Assembly (NCBI GenBank): GCA_019638845.1
Contig: JAHBSZ010000001.1
Location: 62,001-126,000 of the forward strand
Length of the DNA: 64,000 nt
Origin: Salinibacterium sp.
GTDB taxonomy: Bacteria > Actinomycetota > Actinomycetes > Actinomycetales > Microbacteriaceae
Direction of reading: 5' to 3'
The notes under the pieces were generated by a model. That model worked only from the letters and a program-made list of their open reading frames with translations. It was not told the origin of the DNA and searched no databases. Each line of letters begins with the position of its first letter. The first letter of the stretch is position 1. Below, in pieces: positions 40,914 through 49,736 of this stretch. A program made the position numbers and the translations under genes.

Positions 40914-42266
40914 ATGACTCCACAGCGCGCACCCCTGGATTTCCTGGCGCCGTGGATGGCGCGTCAACGCTGGTTCGCCAACAAGGGATCCCTGCCGTTG
41001 CTCGAGGAAATCGGCTGTTGGTCCTATGAAACCGATGAACCCGACGTCGAGGTTGTCACGCACCTGTTGCTCGACCACACGGTCGGCAAACCCGCGCTGT
41101 ATCAGGTGCCTCTCACCTACCGTTCCTCCGCTCGATCGCTCCCCGCCGGGCTCGTGGGCGAGTTCGAGGGCCGGTTCATCTATGACGGCCCGCACGATCC
41201 AGCATTCACTGCTGGATTGCTCGCCTTCATCGCGCACGGATCCGAAACCACCGGCGATCGAACCTGGGCGATCGGACGCCACACCGCGGGGACTGTAGCG
41301 GACGGCCTGGTGTCACGGGTGCTTACTGGCGAGCAGTCGAACACCTCCATAATTTTTGAAGCGCCCGGCGCAACGCCGCTCATCATCAAGCTGTTCCGTG
41401 CCATCCACGACGGCGAGAACCCCGACGTCGTGCTGCAAACCGCGTTGGCTCTCGCTGGCTCCACGGCCGTTCCCGCCTCCGTCGGGCACGTTGTTGCCGA
41501 GTGGAGTGATCGCGGGGAAGCGAGCGGCCTCGCGAAGGGCCATCTCGCGTTCGCGCAAGAGTTTCTCCCCGGCGTGGAAGATGCGTGGCGGGTAGCCCTT
41601 GCAGCGGCAGAGGCCGGCATCGACTTCTCCCGCGAGGCGCGGGAGCTCGGCATCGCTACCGCTGGCGTGCATGCGACTCTTGCGGCGAGCATGCCATCGA
41701 GCGACGCCACTACCGAAGAGATCGATGCGATCCTCGACCAGATGCACGGGCGCCTCGCCGCCGCGATTCGGGAAGTCCCTGCCCTTTCGGCGAACGGCCC
41801 CGCCCTTCGGGAGATATTCGCTCAGGCTGGGGTGGCGACGTGGCCAGCCCAGCAGCGCATCCACGGTGACCTGCATCTCGGTCAGGTGCTCAAGGTGCCC
41901 GATCGCGGGTGGGTACTCGTCGATTTTGAAGGTGAACCGCTGCGACCGATGCGCGAGCGCAACCGGCTCGACAGCCCACTGCGCGATGTCGCCGGGATGC
42001 TCCGATCCTTCGACTATGTGTCTGGCTCGCTCGCGGTCGCGGGCCAGCCCGGGGGCGCGGAGTGGGCAGCTAGCGCCCGCTCGGCGTTCTCTGACGGCTA
42101 CAGCGAGGCGTCGGGCCTCGACTTGCGGGACAATCGCGCGGTAGTCGACGCCTTCGAGGTCGACAAAGCGCTTTACGAAACCGTGTACGAGGCACGCAAT
42201 CGCCCCACGTGGTTGGAGATACCTGTCGCCGCACTTCGTCGTCTGTCAGCGCGGGTCGCGACCTGA
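40914..42266 (+). CDS. mak: Maltokinase
   Basis: A 450-residue kinase of the actinobacterial maltokinase (Mak/Pep2) family, which makes maltose 1-phosphate from maltose and ATP for the GlgE alpha-glucan pathway. Seen: the N-terminal cap (LDFLAPWMARQRWFANKG), the Gly-rich nucleotide loop region (VLTGEQSNTSIIFE), and the aminoglycoside-phosphotransferase-like catalytic motifs IHGDLHLGQVL (about 315-325) and VLVDFEGEPLRP (about 336-347). Maltokinase usually lies with treS and glgB or is fused to treS; here it stands alone between a hydrolase and a helicase. Full length. Confidence 0.93.
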   Translation: MTPQRAPLDFLAPWMARQRWFANKGSLPLLEEIGCWSYETDEPDVEVVTHLLLDHTVGKPALYQVPLTYRSSARSLPAGLVGEFEGRFIYDGPHDPAFTAGLLAFIAHGSETTGDRTWAIGRHTAGTVADGLVSRVLTGEQSNTSIIFEAPGATPLIIKLFRAIHDGENPDVVLQTALALAGSTAVPASVGHVVAEWSDRGEASGLAKGHLAFAQEFLPGVEDAWRVALAAAEAGIDFSREARELGIATAGVHATLAASMPSSDATTEEIDAILDQMHGRLAAAIREVPALSANGPALREIFAQAGVATWPAQQRIHGDLHLGQVLKVPDRGWVLVDFEGEPLRPMRERNRLDSPLRDVAGMLRSFDYVSGSLAVAGQPGGAEWAASARSAFSDGYSEASGLDLRDNRAVVDAFEVDKALYETVYEARNRPTWLEIPVAALRRLSARVAT

Positions 42267-42277
42267 ATCCAGCCGCG

Positions 42278-44452
42278 CTACTCGCTGCCGCGCGGACTAA
42301 TCGCGTCGCGCAGCAGGCTGGAGAGCGCCTCAAGTTGAATGTTCGACTCCGCGGCAACCTCGACGTCAGATCCGTCGAGCGCTCGGGCCGCTAGGCCCGC
42401 CTTGCTGTCGATGAGTTCAGCGATGCGAGCGTCAATGGTGTGTGCTGCGATGATCCGCCACGCCGTGACTGGCAGTTCCTGACCGATCCGGTGCACACGG
42501 TCGATCGCTTGGGTCTGCTCGGCGCTCGTCCAACTGAGCTCGGCAAGCACCACGTTCGATGCGGCCTGCAGGTTGAGGCCGACCCCGGCAGCGGTGAGCG
42601 AGGCGACGACCACCGACACCTCGGGGTCGTCGGCGAATGAGTCGATGGCCAACTGACGGGCTTTCGCGCTCTGGTCGCCACGAATCGAGACCGACTTAAG
42701 ACCCGCTTTCGCGAAGTGTTGCTCCGCGACATCCATGACATCGATGTGCTTAGCGAAGAACACGACTTTTCCGACCGACCGCGCCAACTGGGCGGTGTAG
42801 TCGGCCGCGAGGGTCGCCTTCGCTTGTCCGATGCGGCGCACCATCGTGAAGACGTTCTCGCCCGTCGATGCGCCCTTGGACTCCTCGAGTTCGGCGTGCG
42901 CGACCACTCGGATGAGTTCGTCATCCGTGGCGTCTGGCTTGAGGTCGCGAACGCGGCGGAATCGTTCGAGCAAGCGGGCAGTGAGCGCCGCCTCGGCTGC
43001 ACGAATTGAGCGGCCAAGATCGTCATCGAGTTCGACCGGGATATCGGCGATACGGCGGGCCGGGATGTCGGCTGCGACATCGACTTTCTTGCGTCGGACG
43101 ATGCCCATCTCGACGACAGCACGCCTCGCCTCGGCGAAGAAGCCGAAGTCGGCGGGAGTAAGCCCCGTGTCTTCGAGCTTGTCCATGAGTTTCGACATCG
43201 GCTTCTTGTCATCAATCCAGCCCAGGAACTGCCAGATCGCGCGGAAGTCTTCGATCGAGTTGATGAGCGGCGTTCCGGTGAGCGCCATCACGAGCGCACG
43301 CGGATAGGTCGAGCGGATGCTCTTGGAGAGCGCGAGCACGTGCTTCGACCGCTCAGACTTCAGGTTCTTGATGAAGTGGGCCTCATCGACGACCATCCCC
43401 TTGAATCCGAACCTGCCGAGCCAACCTACGTGGCGGTCGAGAATCTCGTAGTTGACGATCACCACATCGCTGAAGGCATCAACGGTGTGGCCATCGCCGT
43501 GGACAACCGTTGCGGTACGACCCGGCGTCCACAGTTCGACTTCACGCGCCCAGTTCGTCTTGACGACATTCGGCACTACGACCAGCAACGGGTACGAGTT
43601 CGAGGCCTCGGCGGCGAGCAAGGACTGCGCAGTCTTGCCAAGGCCAGGCTCGTCGGCGAGCAGGAACGTGCGGTGGCCCTTTCGGACTTCCTCAACGAAA
43701 CGCGCCTGGTGGCGCATCATCTCGAGGCTGCCGCGCGTACGCAGCGAGGTGGCCTCGGGGAGATCCATCGTCGCGGCGCCGCCGCCAGCGCCGTATTCGA
43801 AGGAACGGAACAGTGGCTCGATGAGTTCCCAGTTGCCCAGTCGGTTGACCTTGGCTGTCGTCGCCTGCATGGCGCTGAAGTCGGGGGCCAAGAACGGGTT
43901 CGCCATTTGCATCTGACGCACGGATGCCGGCACTACCTGCTTCTCGATCTGTTTGTCCACGGGCTTGGGTTCGGTGGTGATGATCAGTTCGTCGGGGCTG
44001 AGCTCGACCCCAGCGGCGATGAGCAGGTCGCGGCGGAGCGCCTTGGCGGCCGCGGTGACGGGCGCATCATCAGCCAGCATGGCGATCAGGCTCGTGTCGC
44101 GGGCCGCGGTCTTTGCAAGGATTCCGGCGAGGCCGTCGAGGCGCTTCTGCTCGTTGGCGCGCTCCGAATCGGTGAGGGAAGTGTCGGTCTTTACTCGGGC
44201 ACGCTCTTCGCGCAGCAACAGCGCGGCCACCTGAAAGCGTGCGCGATTCGATGGCTTGAGCGGGCCCTTCTGCACGGCCGTTTCGACTTCGCGGGCGGCT
44301 CGCGCAAGCACCGGGATGACTCCGACATCGTCGCCAGGGCGCACCCGACGGCGTTGCTGCGATCCGCCGGACTGGTTGCTGCTCGACTGCCGCTGCCCCG
44401 AGGGTCGCTGGCGTCGGCGCTGGCCGGGTTCCGTCTGTCCCGAAGGTGTCAC
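42278..44452 (-). CDS. SNF2-family DEAD/DEAH helicase-like ATPase
   Basis: A 724-residue Swi2/Snf2-type ATPase. It has a basic, Gln/Ser-rich N-terminus (about 1-45), a helical region (about 50-190), then the two motor lobes: DEPGLGKTAQSLL (Walker A, about 270), VVDEAHFIKN (DEAH, about 360), ALTGTPLINSIEDF, and in lobe 2 AGVGLNLQAASNVVLAE followed by AIDRVHRIGQ (motif VI). Such proteins translocate on duplex DNA to remodel bound proteins; no specific cellular role is known for this type. The GTG at 44452 is preferred over a TTG seven codons upstream because GAGAGA precedes it. Convergent with mak (11 nt). Confidence 0.92.
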   Translation of the reverse strand: MTPSGQTEPGQRRRQRPSGQRQSSSNQSGGSQQRRRVRPGDDVGVIPVLARAAREVETAVQKGPLKPSNRARFQVAALLLREERARVKTDTSLTDSERANEQKRLDGLAGILAKTAARDTSLIAMLADDAPVTAAAKALRRDLLIAAGVELSPDELIITTEPKPVDKQIEKQVVPASVRQMQMANPFLAPDFSAMQATTAKVNRLGNWELIEPLFRSFEYGAGGGAATMDLPEATSLRTRGSLEMMRHQARFVEEVRKGHRTFLLADEPGLGKTAQSLLAAEASNSYPLLVVVPNVVKTNWAREVELWTPGRTATVVHGDGHTVDAFSDVVIVNYEILDRHVGWLGRFGFKGMVVDEAHFIKNLKSERSKHVLALSKSIRSTYPRALVMALTGTPLINSIEDFRAIWQFLGWIDDKKPMSKLMDKLEDTGLTPADFGFFAEARRAVVEMGIVRRKKVDVAADIPARRIADIPVELDDDLGRSIRAAEAALTARLLERFRRVRDLKPDATDDELIRVVAHAELEESKGASTGENVFTMVRRIGQAKATLAADYTAQLARSVGKVVFFAKHIDVMDVAEQHFAKAGLKSVSIRGDQSAKARQLAIDSFADDPEVSVVVASLTAAGVGLNLQAASNVVLAELSWTSAEQTQAIDRVHRIGQELPVTAWRIIAAHTIDARIAELIDSKAGLAARALDGSDVEVAAESNIQLEALSSLLRDAISPRGSE

Positions 44453-44526
44453 GTAAATCTCTCTGCTGTGCAAGCTGTGAAGCTACAAGAACTGCCCTCC
44501 GGCGACTACCGGGGAACGAGCCAACA

Positions 44527-44607
44527 GGCTGCTTGGGGAAACTGCGGTGTCCAGACCCAGTCGCGATGCAACTGGTGGGCTCTGCGGGCTATTCCCCAAG
44601 CTTAGCC
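44527..44607 (-). other. Structured interval upstream of the SNF2 gene
   Basis: GCTTGGGGAA (44531-44540) and TTCCCCAAGC (44592-44601) are perfect inverted repeats. They extend by GGCT/AGCC across a 2-nt bulge. The 51-nt spacer holds a second hairpin (CCAGTCGC / GCAACTGG with a GAT loop). The outer stem abuts the stop codon of the 112-aa gene. It lies between that gene and the SNF2 gene on the same strand, so it may be a terminator, a leader or a small RNA. Confidence 0.45.
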
Positions 44608-44940
44608 CTTATCGGGCACCTTCACGAGAATGCCAGCCGCGATGAACACGATTGCGGCAATGTACTGAGCGCCAAGCCACAGGTCGGGCATCCCGATATC
44701 GATCGGAAACACCGGGTTCCAGAGCACTGCGATCGGTACCAGCCCGATGAGCCACCACCACTGGTGAGCCTGCCACGCAAACCACGCCACGATAAGGGCG
44801 AAGATCGAAACGATATAGCGGATGACCGTGAATCCGTCACTCTCGATGAGCGCGACCCCAATCAGGAGCGCGACCACCACAAGCAGCGCTGGCACGAGCG
44901 CCGTGCGCCGTGATCGAGTGGGATACCGTGCGCTGCTCAC
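44602..44940 (-). CDS. Small membrane protein, DUF6804-like
   Basis: A 112-residue protein with four predicted membrane helices (about 13-32, 38-55, 60-78, 85-106) and Trp-rich segments (VAWFAWQAHQWWWLIG; VLWNPVFPIDIG). The WNPVFP motif is what I associate with the DUF6804 family, function unknown. GTG start with TAGACT (44947-44952) 6 nt upstream, so leaderless. It is followed by the structured element that leads into the SNF2 gene. Confidence 0.78.
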   Translation of the reverse strand: MSSARYPTRSRRTALVPALLVVVALLIGVALIESDGFTVIRYIVSIFALIVAWFAWQAHQWWWLIGLVPIAVLWNPVFPIDIGMPDLWLGAQYIAAIVFIAAGILVKVPDKG

Positions 44941-44962
44941 CAGATCAGTCTAGATACCCGGA

Positions 44963-46828
44963 TCAGACCCCGCCGCCGCCACCGCCACCGCCACCGCCGC
45001 CCGAGGAGCCACCACCGCCCGATCCCCCGCTCGAGCTACTGGACGAGCTACCCGAGTACGACGAGGCCGCAGTCGACGAGAGCGAGCCGATGCTCGCCGC
45101 GAAGAGACCGGCATTGAAAGTACCGGTGCCGGAGTAGTAGTCGGGATTCTGGTCGAGGTAGTACTTGCCGAGTTCGATTGCCCACTGCTTCTCAAGATTG
45201 AAGAGCACCGCGTACGGCAGCAGCTTCTCGTAGATCTTGACCACATCGCCCTGCTTTTCCGCTCCCTCCGGACTCTGCAACATCTGAAGTCGGTCGGCTT
45301 CGGCGAGTCGGATGTACAACTCAAGCCCGAGGAGATGGTCGCGCAGTTCCGCGCCCTGCTCCGTGAGCGGAGTGCGGAACACAAGCCGGAACACGACGAG
45401 AACCGCGATAGCCGGAACTGCCAGCAGCCCGATCGGGAGAATTCCACCCACGGAACCGTCGAGCATCGTGAAGCCGAGCACGGCACTCGCTGTTCCGGCG
45501 CCCATCACGAGCAGAGTCGGTAGTACCGCGTACCGACCCGACACTTTCCTGCGCAAGCCACTGCTGACCGCGGCAGACGTCGCGCCTTGGATGATGCGGC
45601 GAACCCGTTCGCTGAGCTTCGCGTCTTTCCCGTCCATCAGGTACTCGGTTCCAGGCTCAAGCCGACCCCCAAAGAGCGCTCGGGCAAGGGAAAGTTCCGG
45701 CCCGGTGAGGGCGGAAGCGTCGACGAGCTGCAAGACGTACTTGTTGCCCCTCGCGAACCACCCGGTAGCTGGCTGTTCGATGATCTTGATTGCACGACGC
45801 ACAGCAAGGTCGACGAACGTCGCTGCAGCACCCCGTGTGGTCTTCTTGAGAATCACCGAAGCGGTGAACGGATCCAGCCCCGCCGGTGGAGAGTACTCCG
45901 CAATGATGGTGGGCCGACCACGCCCGTCGGCGAGCGCGGTCCGTCGCAGTACGCCTGCCCAGATCGCGGCAATCACGCTGCCAGCGCCCGCCAGGATCTG
46001 CAGGAAAGACAGCGGAGAACCCAGATACGAGTCGTCTCGGGGAACGAAGGTGTGCGGCTCGAAGGCCACCACCATCGTCATGTTCTGGGTGGGCTGGAGC
46101 TCGGTCACCGATGAGGAAAACACGACGCCGCCCCCGTCATCCGCCCGCTGGATGTCACAACGGTCAGTGCTGCCGTCGTAGCCCTGATAGCAGGCGGCCC
46201 CGCCGGTGAGCGACGGTACGAGGGAAGCGGCGACGTGCACCCGCGCCGTGACGCTGCCGAACGACTGGTAGAAGCCGGTCCCGTTGGTGTCCCAATAGAA
46301 CTCATCGTCGTTCGTGTCCGCGAAGAACCGCGTCACGTTGTGCTGCGTATAGGTGAACACGTAGGTCTGCACTCCGTGGACGCAGGTGGGCGCGCGACTG
46401 GTGACCAGCAGGAACTCGCCGTTGTCGTCCTCGGCGGTCTCAACTGCTCGTGGATTCCCGTCGCCATCCGTGACCGAGTCGACGGTGATATCGGTCGGCG
46501 CACCCTGATACTTCAGAGGGATCGCGCGGCGCATCCCCTGGTTCTGGTCGATGGCCGGGAACACTGCGACGAAGGTCTCGACGGTCGTGAGAGTCGACCT
46601 GCCGTTCTCGTCAACACCGAGGTAGTAGTCAGCGTCGAAACTCTGAAAGGCAAAATCATTGTCGTTGCCTTGATCACAGGAGACAGTTGCCGCCGCAGGC
46701 ATCACCGGTACGGCAGGTACCGGCGGGGCCGCCGAGGCAGCCGTCCCACCGGCGATAACGGGCAACAACGCGATACCGAGCGCGACCAAGAACAATGCGG
46801 GGCGACTGATGCCGATTGCGGGCTTCAT
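44963..46828 (-). CDS. DUF2207-domain membrane protein with poly-Gly tail
   Basis: A 621-residue exported membrane protein: signal peptide (about 1-33), an extracytoplasmic DUF2207 domain (about 50-275) with cysteines that may pair, a membrane helix (about 290-310), a cytoplasmic region (about 320-420), two more membrane helices (about 440-485) and a C-terminal Ser/Gly tail ending in more than ten glycines. DUF2207 proteins resemble YlaN/TPM-type membrane quality-control proteins; their role is unknown. The ATG at 46828 has TAGTTT (46836-46841) 7 nt upstream. The divergent peptidase starts 44 nt away. Confidence 0.85.
   Translation of the reverse strand: MKPAIGISRPALFLVALGIALLPVIAGGTAASAAPPVPAVPVMPAAATVSCDQGNDNDFAFQSFDADYYLGVDENGRSTLTTVETFVAVFPAIDQNQGMRRAIPLKYQGAPTDITVDSVTDGDGNPRAVETAEDDNGEFLLVTSRAPTCVHGVQTYVFTYTQHNVTRFFADTNDDEFYWDTNGTGFYQSFGSVTARVHVAASLVPSLTGGAACYQGYDGSTDRCDIQRADDGGGVVFSSSVTELQPTQNMTMVVAFEPHTFVPRDDSYLGSPLSFLQILAGAGSVIAAIWAGVLRRTALADGRGRPTIIAEYSPPAGLDPFTASVILKKTTRGAAATFVDLAVRRAIKIIEQPATGWFARGNKYVLQLVDASALTGPELSLARALFGGRLEPGTEYLMDGKDAKLSERVRRIIQGATSAAVSSGLRRKVSGRYAVLPTLLVMGAGTASAVLGFTMLDGSVGGILPIGLLAVPAIAVLVVFRLVFRTPLTEQGAELRDHLLGLELYIRLAEADRLQMLQSPEGAEKQGDVVKIYEKLLPYAVLFNLEKQWAIELGKYYLDQNPDYYSGTGTFNAGLFAASIGSLSSTAASSYSGSSSSSSSGGSGGGGSSGGGGGGGGGGGV
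44968..45021. repeat. GCC/ACC triplet tract encoding the poly-Gly tail
   Basis: A run of CCGCCGCCGCCACCGCCACC-type triplets on the plus strand encodes the C-terminal Gly/Ser tail of the DUF2207 protein. Such tracts are prone to length change by slippage; in-frame changes would alter only the tail. Confidence 0.75.
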
Positions 46829-46871
46829 GTGCACAAAACTAGCGCGTGGATGCCCTCGGTAGAGTCGAGAC

Positions 46872-48203
46872 ATGTCCCCCAAGTCCGCCCTGACGAGGTT
46901 CCAGACCCTCCTGCGCATCCCCACCATCTCCTACGCCGACGAGTCGCTCATCGACTGGACCCAGTTCGACAGCTTCATTGCAACGATTGCCGAGCTCTAC
47001 CCTCTTGTGCATTCGCGACTCGAACGGGAGATCGTCGCGGGACACACCGTCCTGTTCCGCTGGCCCGGGCGGGGTGCGAGTGAGCCTTCGCTCCTCATGG
47101 CTCACTACGACGTTGTGCCCGCGACCGACCTCGGCTGGACGCACCCACCCTTTGCCGCCGACGTGACTGGTACCGGTGCCGACGAGGTGATCTGGGGTCG
47201 CGGAACCCTCGACAACAAGGGAGCGGTCACCGGCATCCTCGAAGCCGTCGAACGGCAGTTGGCGACCGAACTGGTTCCCGCTCAAGACGTGTATCTGGTG
47301 TTCACCCACAATGAGGAGTCGGCGGGCGATGCCGCCCCTGCTGTGGTCGACCTGCTGGAGAGTCGAGGCATCCGGCCCGCGTTCGTGTTGGACGAGGGCG
47401 GCGCAGTTGTCGAGGGTGTGTTTCCGGCGGTTACCGCTCCGGTCGCCGTCGTCGGAGTGAGCGAAAAAGGACAGGCAGATTTCCGGCTGATCGTGGAAGA
47501 GCAGGGTGGTCACGCCTCGACACCACCGAAAGTCACTGCGACCGTGCGACTCGCGAAGGCGATAGTACGGATCAACGAGCATCCGTTCCCTGCGCGGTTC
47601 TCCGTGACCGCGCTGGATATGTTCCGCACCCTCGGCGATCACGCCAGCGGGGTGATCGGATGGGCCTTCCGCAATATCGGCCTGACGCGTTTCGCCCTGC
47701 TGCCCGTTGCGGCGCGTTCGGGAAACGAGCTCAACGCCATGGTGCGTACGACCCAAGCCGTCACGATCCTCACCGCGGGTCAAGCGCCCAATGCGCTCGC
47801 CGAGCGGGCAGAAGCGAACATCAACGTGCGAATCGCGGTGGGAATGTCGATGGCGCGCGTTCTCAAGCACCTCACGCGGTCGATCAACGACGAGAAGGTG
47901 CGCATCGAACTGGTTCACGGAACGGAGGCACCGCCGGTGTCGCTGCTGTCGGGTATTGGATGGGAAGTCCTCCGCGCCACTGTCGAGAGCACCTACCCGG
48001 GCACGGTGGTGACCCCGTACGTGCAAAACGGCGCGACGGACAGCAGGCACTTCACCCGTATCTCCCGAGGGGTCTACCGGTTTACCCCGTTCGAGGTGTC
48101 GAAAGACGAGCGCGATGCGCTGCACGCCAAGAACGAACGGTTGCACGTCGCCACGTTCCTGCGCGGGATCGAGTTCTACGCGGCGCTCATCGCGGCGCTC
48201 TAG
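46872..48203 (+). CDS. M20-family metallopeptidase
   Basis: A 443-residue M20/M25/M40 dipeptidase or carboxypeptidase with two catalytic zinc ions. Motifs: LLMAHYDVVPA (first zinc His and Asp, about residues 75-85), VIWGRGTLDNKG (bridging Asp, about 107-118), VFTHNEESAGD (catalytic Glu pair, about 142-152) and a C-terminal NGATDSRHFTRI (last zinc His). The dimerisation domain lies between about 195 and 330. It probably trims peptides or amidated amino acids in the cytoplasm. TAGAGT (46860-46865) is 6 nt before the ATG (leaderless). The 3' end overlaps livF by 4 nt. Confidence 0.93.
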   Translation: MSPKSALTRFQTLLRIPTISYADESLIDWTQFDSFIATIAELYPLVHSRLEREIVAGHTVLFRWPGRGASEPSLLMAHYDVVPATDLGWTHPPFAADVTGTGADEVIWGRGTLDNKGAVTGILEAVERQLATELVPAQDVYLVFTHNEESAGDAAPAVVDLLESRGIRPAFVLDEGGAVVEGVFPAVTAPVAVVGVSEKGQADFRLIVEEQGGHASTPPKVTATVRLAKAIVRINEHPFPARFSVTALDMFRTLGDHASGVIGWAFRNIGLTRFALLPVAARSGNELNAMVRTTQAVTILTAGQAPNALAERAEANINVRIAVGMSMARVLKHLTRSINDEKVRIELVHGTEAPPVSLLSGIGWEVLRATVESTYPGTVVTPYVQNGATDSRHFTRISRGVYRFTPFEVSKDERDALHAKNERLHVATFLRGIEFYAALIAAL

Positions 48204-49012
48204 CGTGCAGGTGCGGCTCCTTTCGCACTTGCTCCGAGATAGAGCCGCGCCACTTCAGGGTCTCGCAACAGTTCTTCTCCGGTGCCGGTGATAGCCACGC
48301 GACCCGCCTCGAGAACCGCAGCGTGGTGAGCAACGGCAAGACCGGAGCGGGCGTTCTGCTCCACAAGAAGCACGGTGCGACCGTCGGCAGCGAGCTCGGT
48401 GATGCTCTGGAACACCGAGCGCCGGGCTTTCGGATCGAGACCGATGGAGGGTTCATCGAGCAGGATGAGCGCAGGGTCGAGCATGAGCGAGCGTGCAAGC
48501 TCCACCTGTTTCTGCTCTCCGCCCGAAAGCGATCCCGCCGCAGCGTGCTTGCGGGCCGCAACGATCGGGAACAAGGCGGAGACTCGCTCCATCCGACTGC
48601 GAATAAGAGCCTGGTCCTTGAGGATGAAGGCGCCCATGAGCACGTTTTCCCACACCGACATGCTCGGAAAGAGGCTCCGATCCTGCGGCACGTGAACGAC
48701 TCCGCGATCGAGCCGGTCTCTCGATGACAGTCGACCGATGTCTTCCCCGCGCAGCAGTACACGACCGTCCTTAGGTCTCAGTAAGCCACTGATGGTCTTC
48801 AGCACGGTGGACTTGCCCGCGCCGTTCGGTCCGATGAGACAGACGATCGTGCCGGTGGGCACGGTGAGATCCACTCCCTTGAGAATCAGGCCCGCACCGT
48901 AGCCGGCAGTGACCTCCTCGAGTCGGAGGATCGTGGATCCATCGCCGGTCGGCCTCGTGGCAGACTCCGTAAGGTCTTCTGACATGTTGAGTGATCCATC
49001 CATCTCAGGCAC
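48200..49012 (-). CDS. livF: HAAT-type ABC transporter ATP-binding protein LivF
   Basis: A 270-residue ATPase of the hydrophobic/branched-chain amino acid (HAAT) importer class. Walker A GPNGAGKST (about 62-70), signature LSGGEQKQVELARSLM (about 160), Walker B ALILLDEPSIGLDP (about 180) and a switch His in VLLVEQN-type context. It is one of two ATPases that power LivH/LivM. It starts 8 nt inside livG; an internal ATG nine codons later is an alternative start. It is the last gene of the operon livJ-livH-livM-livG-livF. Confidence 0.95.
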   Translation of the reverse strand: MPEMDGSLNMSEDLTESATRPTGDGSTILRLEEVTAGYGAGLILKGVDLTVPTGTIVCLIGPNGAGKSTVLKTISGLLRPKDGRVLLRGEDIGRLSSRDRLDRGVVHVPQDRSLFPSMSVWENVLMGAFILKDQALIRSRMERVSALFPIVAARKHAAAGSLSGGEQKQVELARSLMLDPALILLDEPSIGLDPKARRSVFQSITELAADGRTVLLVEQNARSGLAVAHHAAVLEAGRVAITGTGEELLRDPEVARLYLGASAKGAAPAR

Positions 49013-49736
49013 CGAGGTACGCGTCGACTACTAGGGGGTTGGCTTGAACCTCCGCGGGCTTCCCGCTTGCGATGGGCGCTCCGCGATCAAGAACGATCAC
49101 CGGGTCACACAGGCGCATCACCAGTTGCATGTCATGTTCGACGATGAGGAAGGTGACGCCCTCCGCGTGACGCGCCCGAACATGTCGCTCCATCGTGTCG
49201 ATCATGACCGGATTCACGCCAGCGGTAGGTTCGTCGAGAAGCACGAGTTTGGGCTTGCTCATCAACACGGCAGCGAACTCGAGCAATTTGCGCTGTCCGT
49301 ACGAGAGGTCTGCCGCCCGCAGATCCGCGAGCGCCCCCAGCCTGAACTCGTCAAGCGTTTCGTTCGCCGAGGCTCGATCGCGACCGGACACTCTCCGGCC
49401 GAACAGGTCTGCCCAACCGAATCCGGATGCGACCACGAGATTCTCGCGCACCGATAGTTCCGGGAAGATCCGGGCTTGCTGGAAGGTTCGGGACAGTCCC
49501 GCTCGATACAGCCTCGCGGGGTCCGGCTTTCGCACGTCGTGGCCGTCGAACCGAATCCCACCGGAATCTGCCTTCAGATACCCGGTGATCATGTTGAAGG
49601 CTGTCGTCTTTCCAGAGCCGTTGGGACCGATGAGCGCGGTGATCGTGCCCTGTTCGACACTGAAGGAACAGTCGTTGACCGCGGTCACTCCACCAAAGCG
49701 TTTGGTGAGCCCTGCGACTTCGAGCAATGCGCTCAT
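49005..49736 (-). CDS. livG: HAAT-type ABC transporter ATP-binding protein LivG
   Basis: A 243-residue ATPase, partner of LivF. Walker A GPNGSGKTT (about 36-44), signature LSYGQRKLLEFAAVLM (about 145), Walker B PKLVLLDEPTAGVNP (about 165) and FLIVEHDMQLVMRLCDPVIVL, typical of LivG. The usual C-terminal extension that contacts the permease is short. The ATG overlaps the livM stop (ATGA), so the operon is translationally coupled. Confidence 0.95.
   Translation of the reverse strand: MSALLEVAGLTKRFGGVTAVNDCSFSVEQGTITALIGPNGSGKTTAFNMITGYLKADSGGIRFDGHDVRKPDPARLYRAGLSRTFQQARIFPELSVRENLVVASGFGWADLFGRRVSGRDRASANETLDEFRLGALADLRAADLSYGQRKLLEFAAVLMSKPKLVLLDEPTAGVNPVMIDTMERHVRARHAEGVTFLIVEHDMQLVMRLCDPVIVLDRGAPIASGKPAEVQANPLVVDAYLGA

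Noticed and set aside
43340-44605. 421-codon open frame antisense to the SNF2 gene
   Set aside because: Shadow frame; no family resemblance and no start signals.
44968-45021. CRISPR or other repeat array
   Set aside because: It is a simple triplet tract coding for glycines, not spaced repeats. No CRISPR-like array exists anywhere in the window.
46839-48146. 435-codon open frame antisense to the M20 peptidase
   Set aside because: Shadow of the peptidase gene; His/Arg-rich and domain-free.
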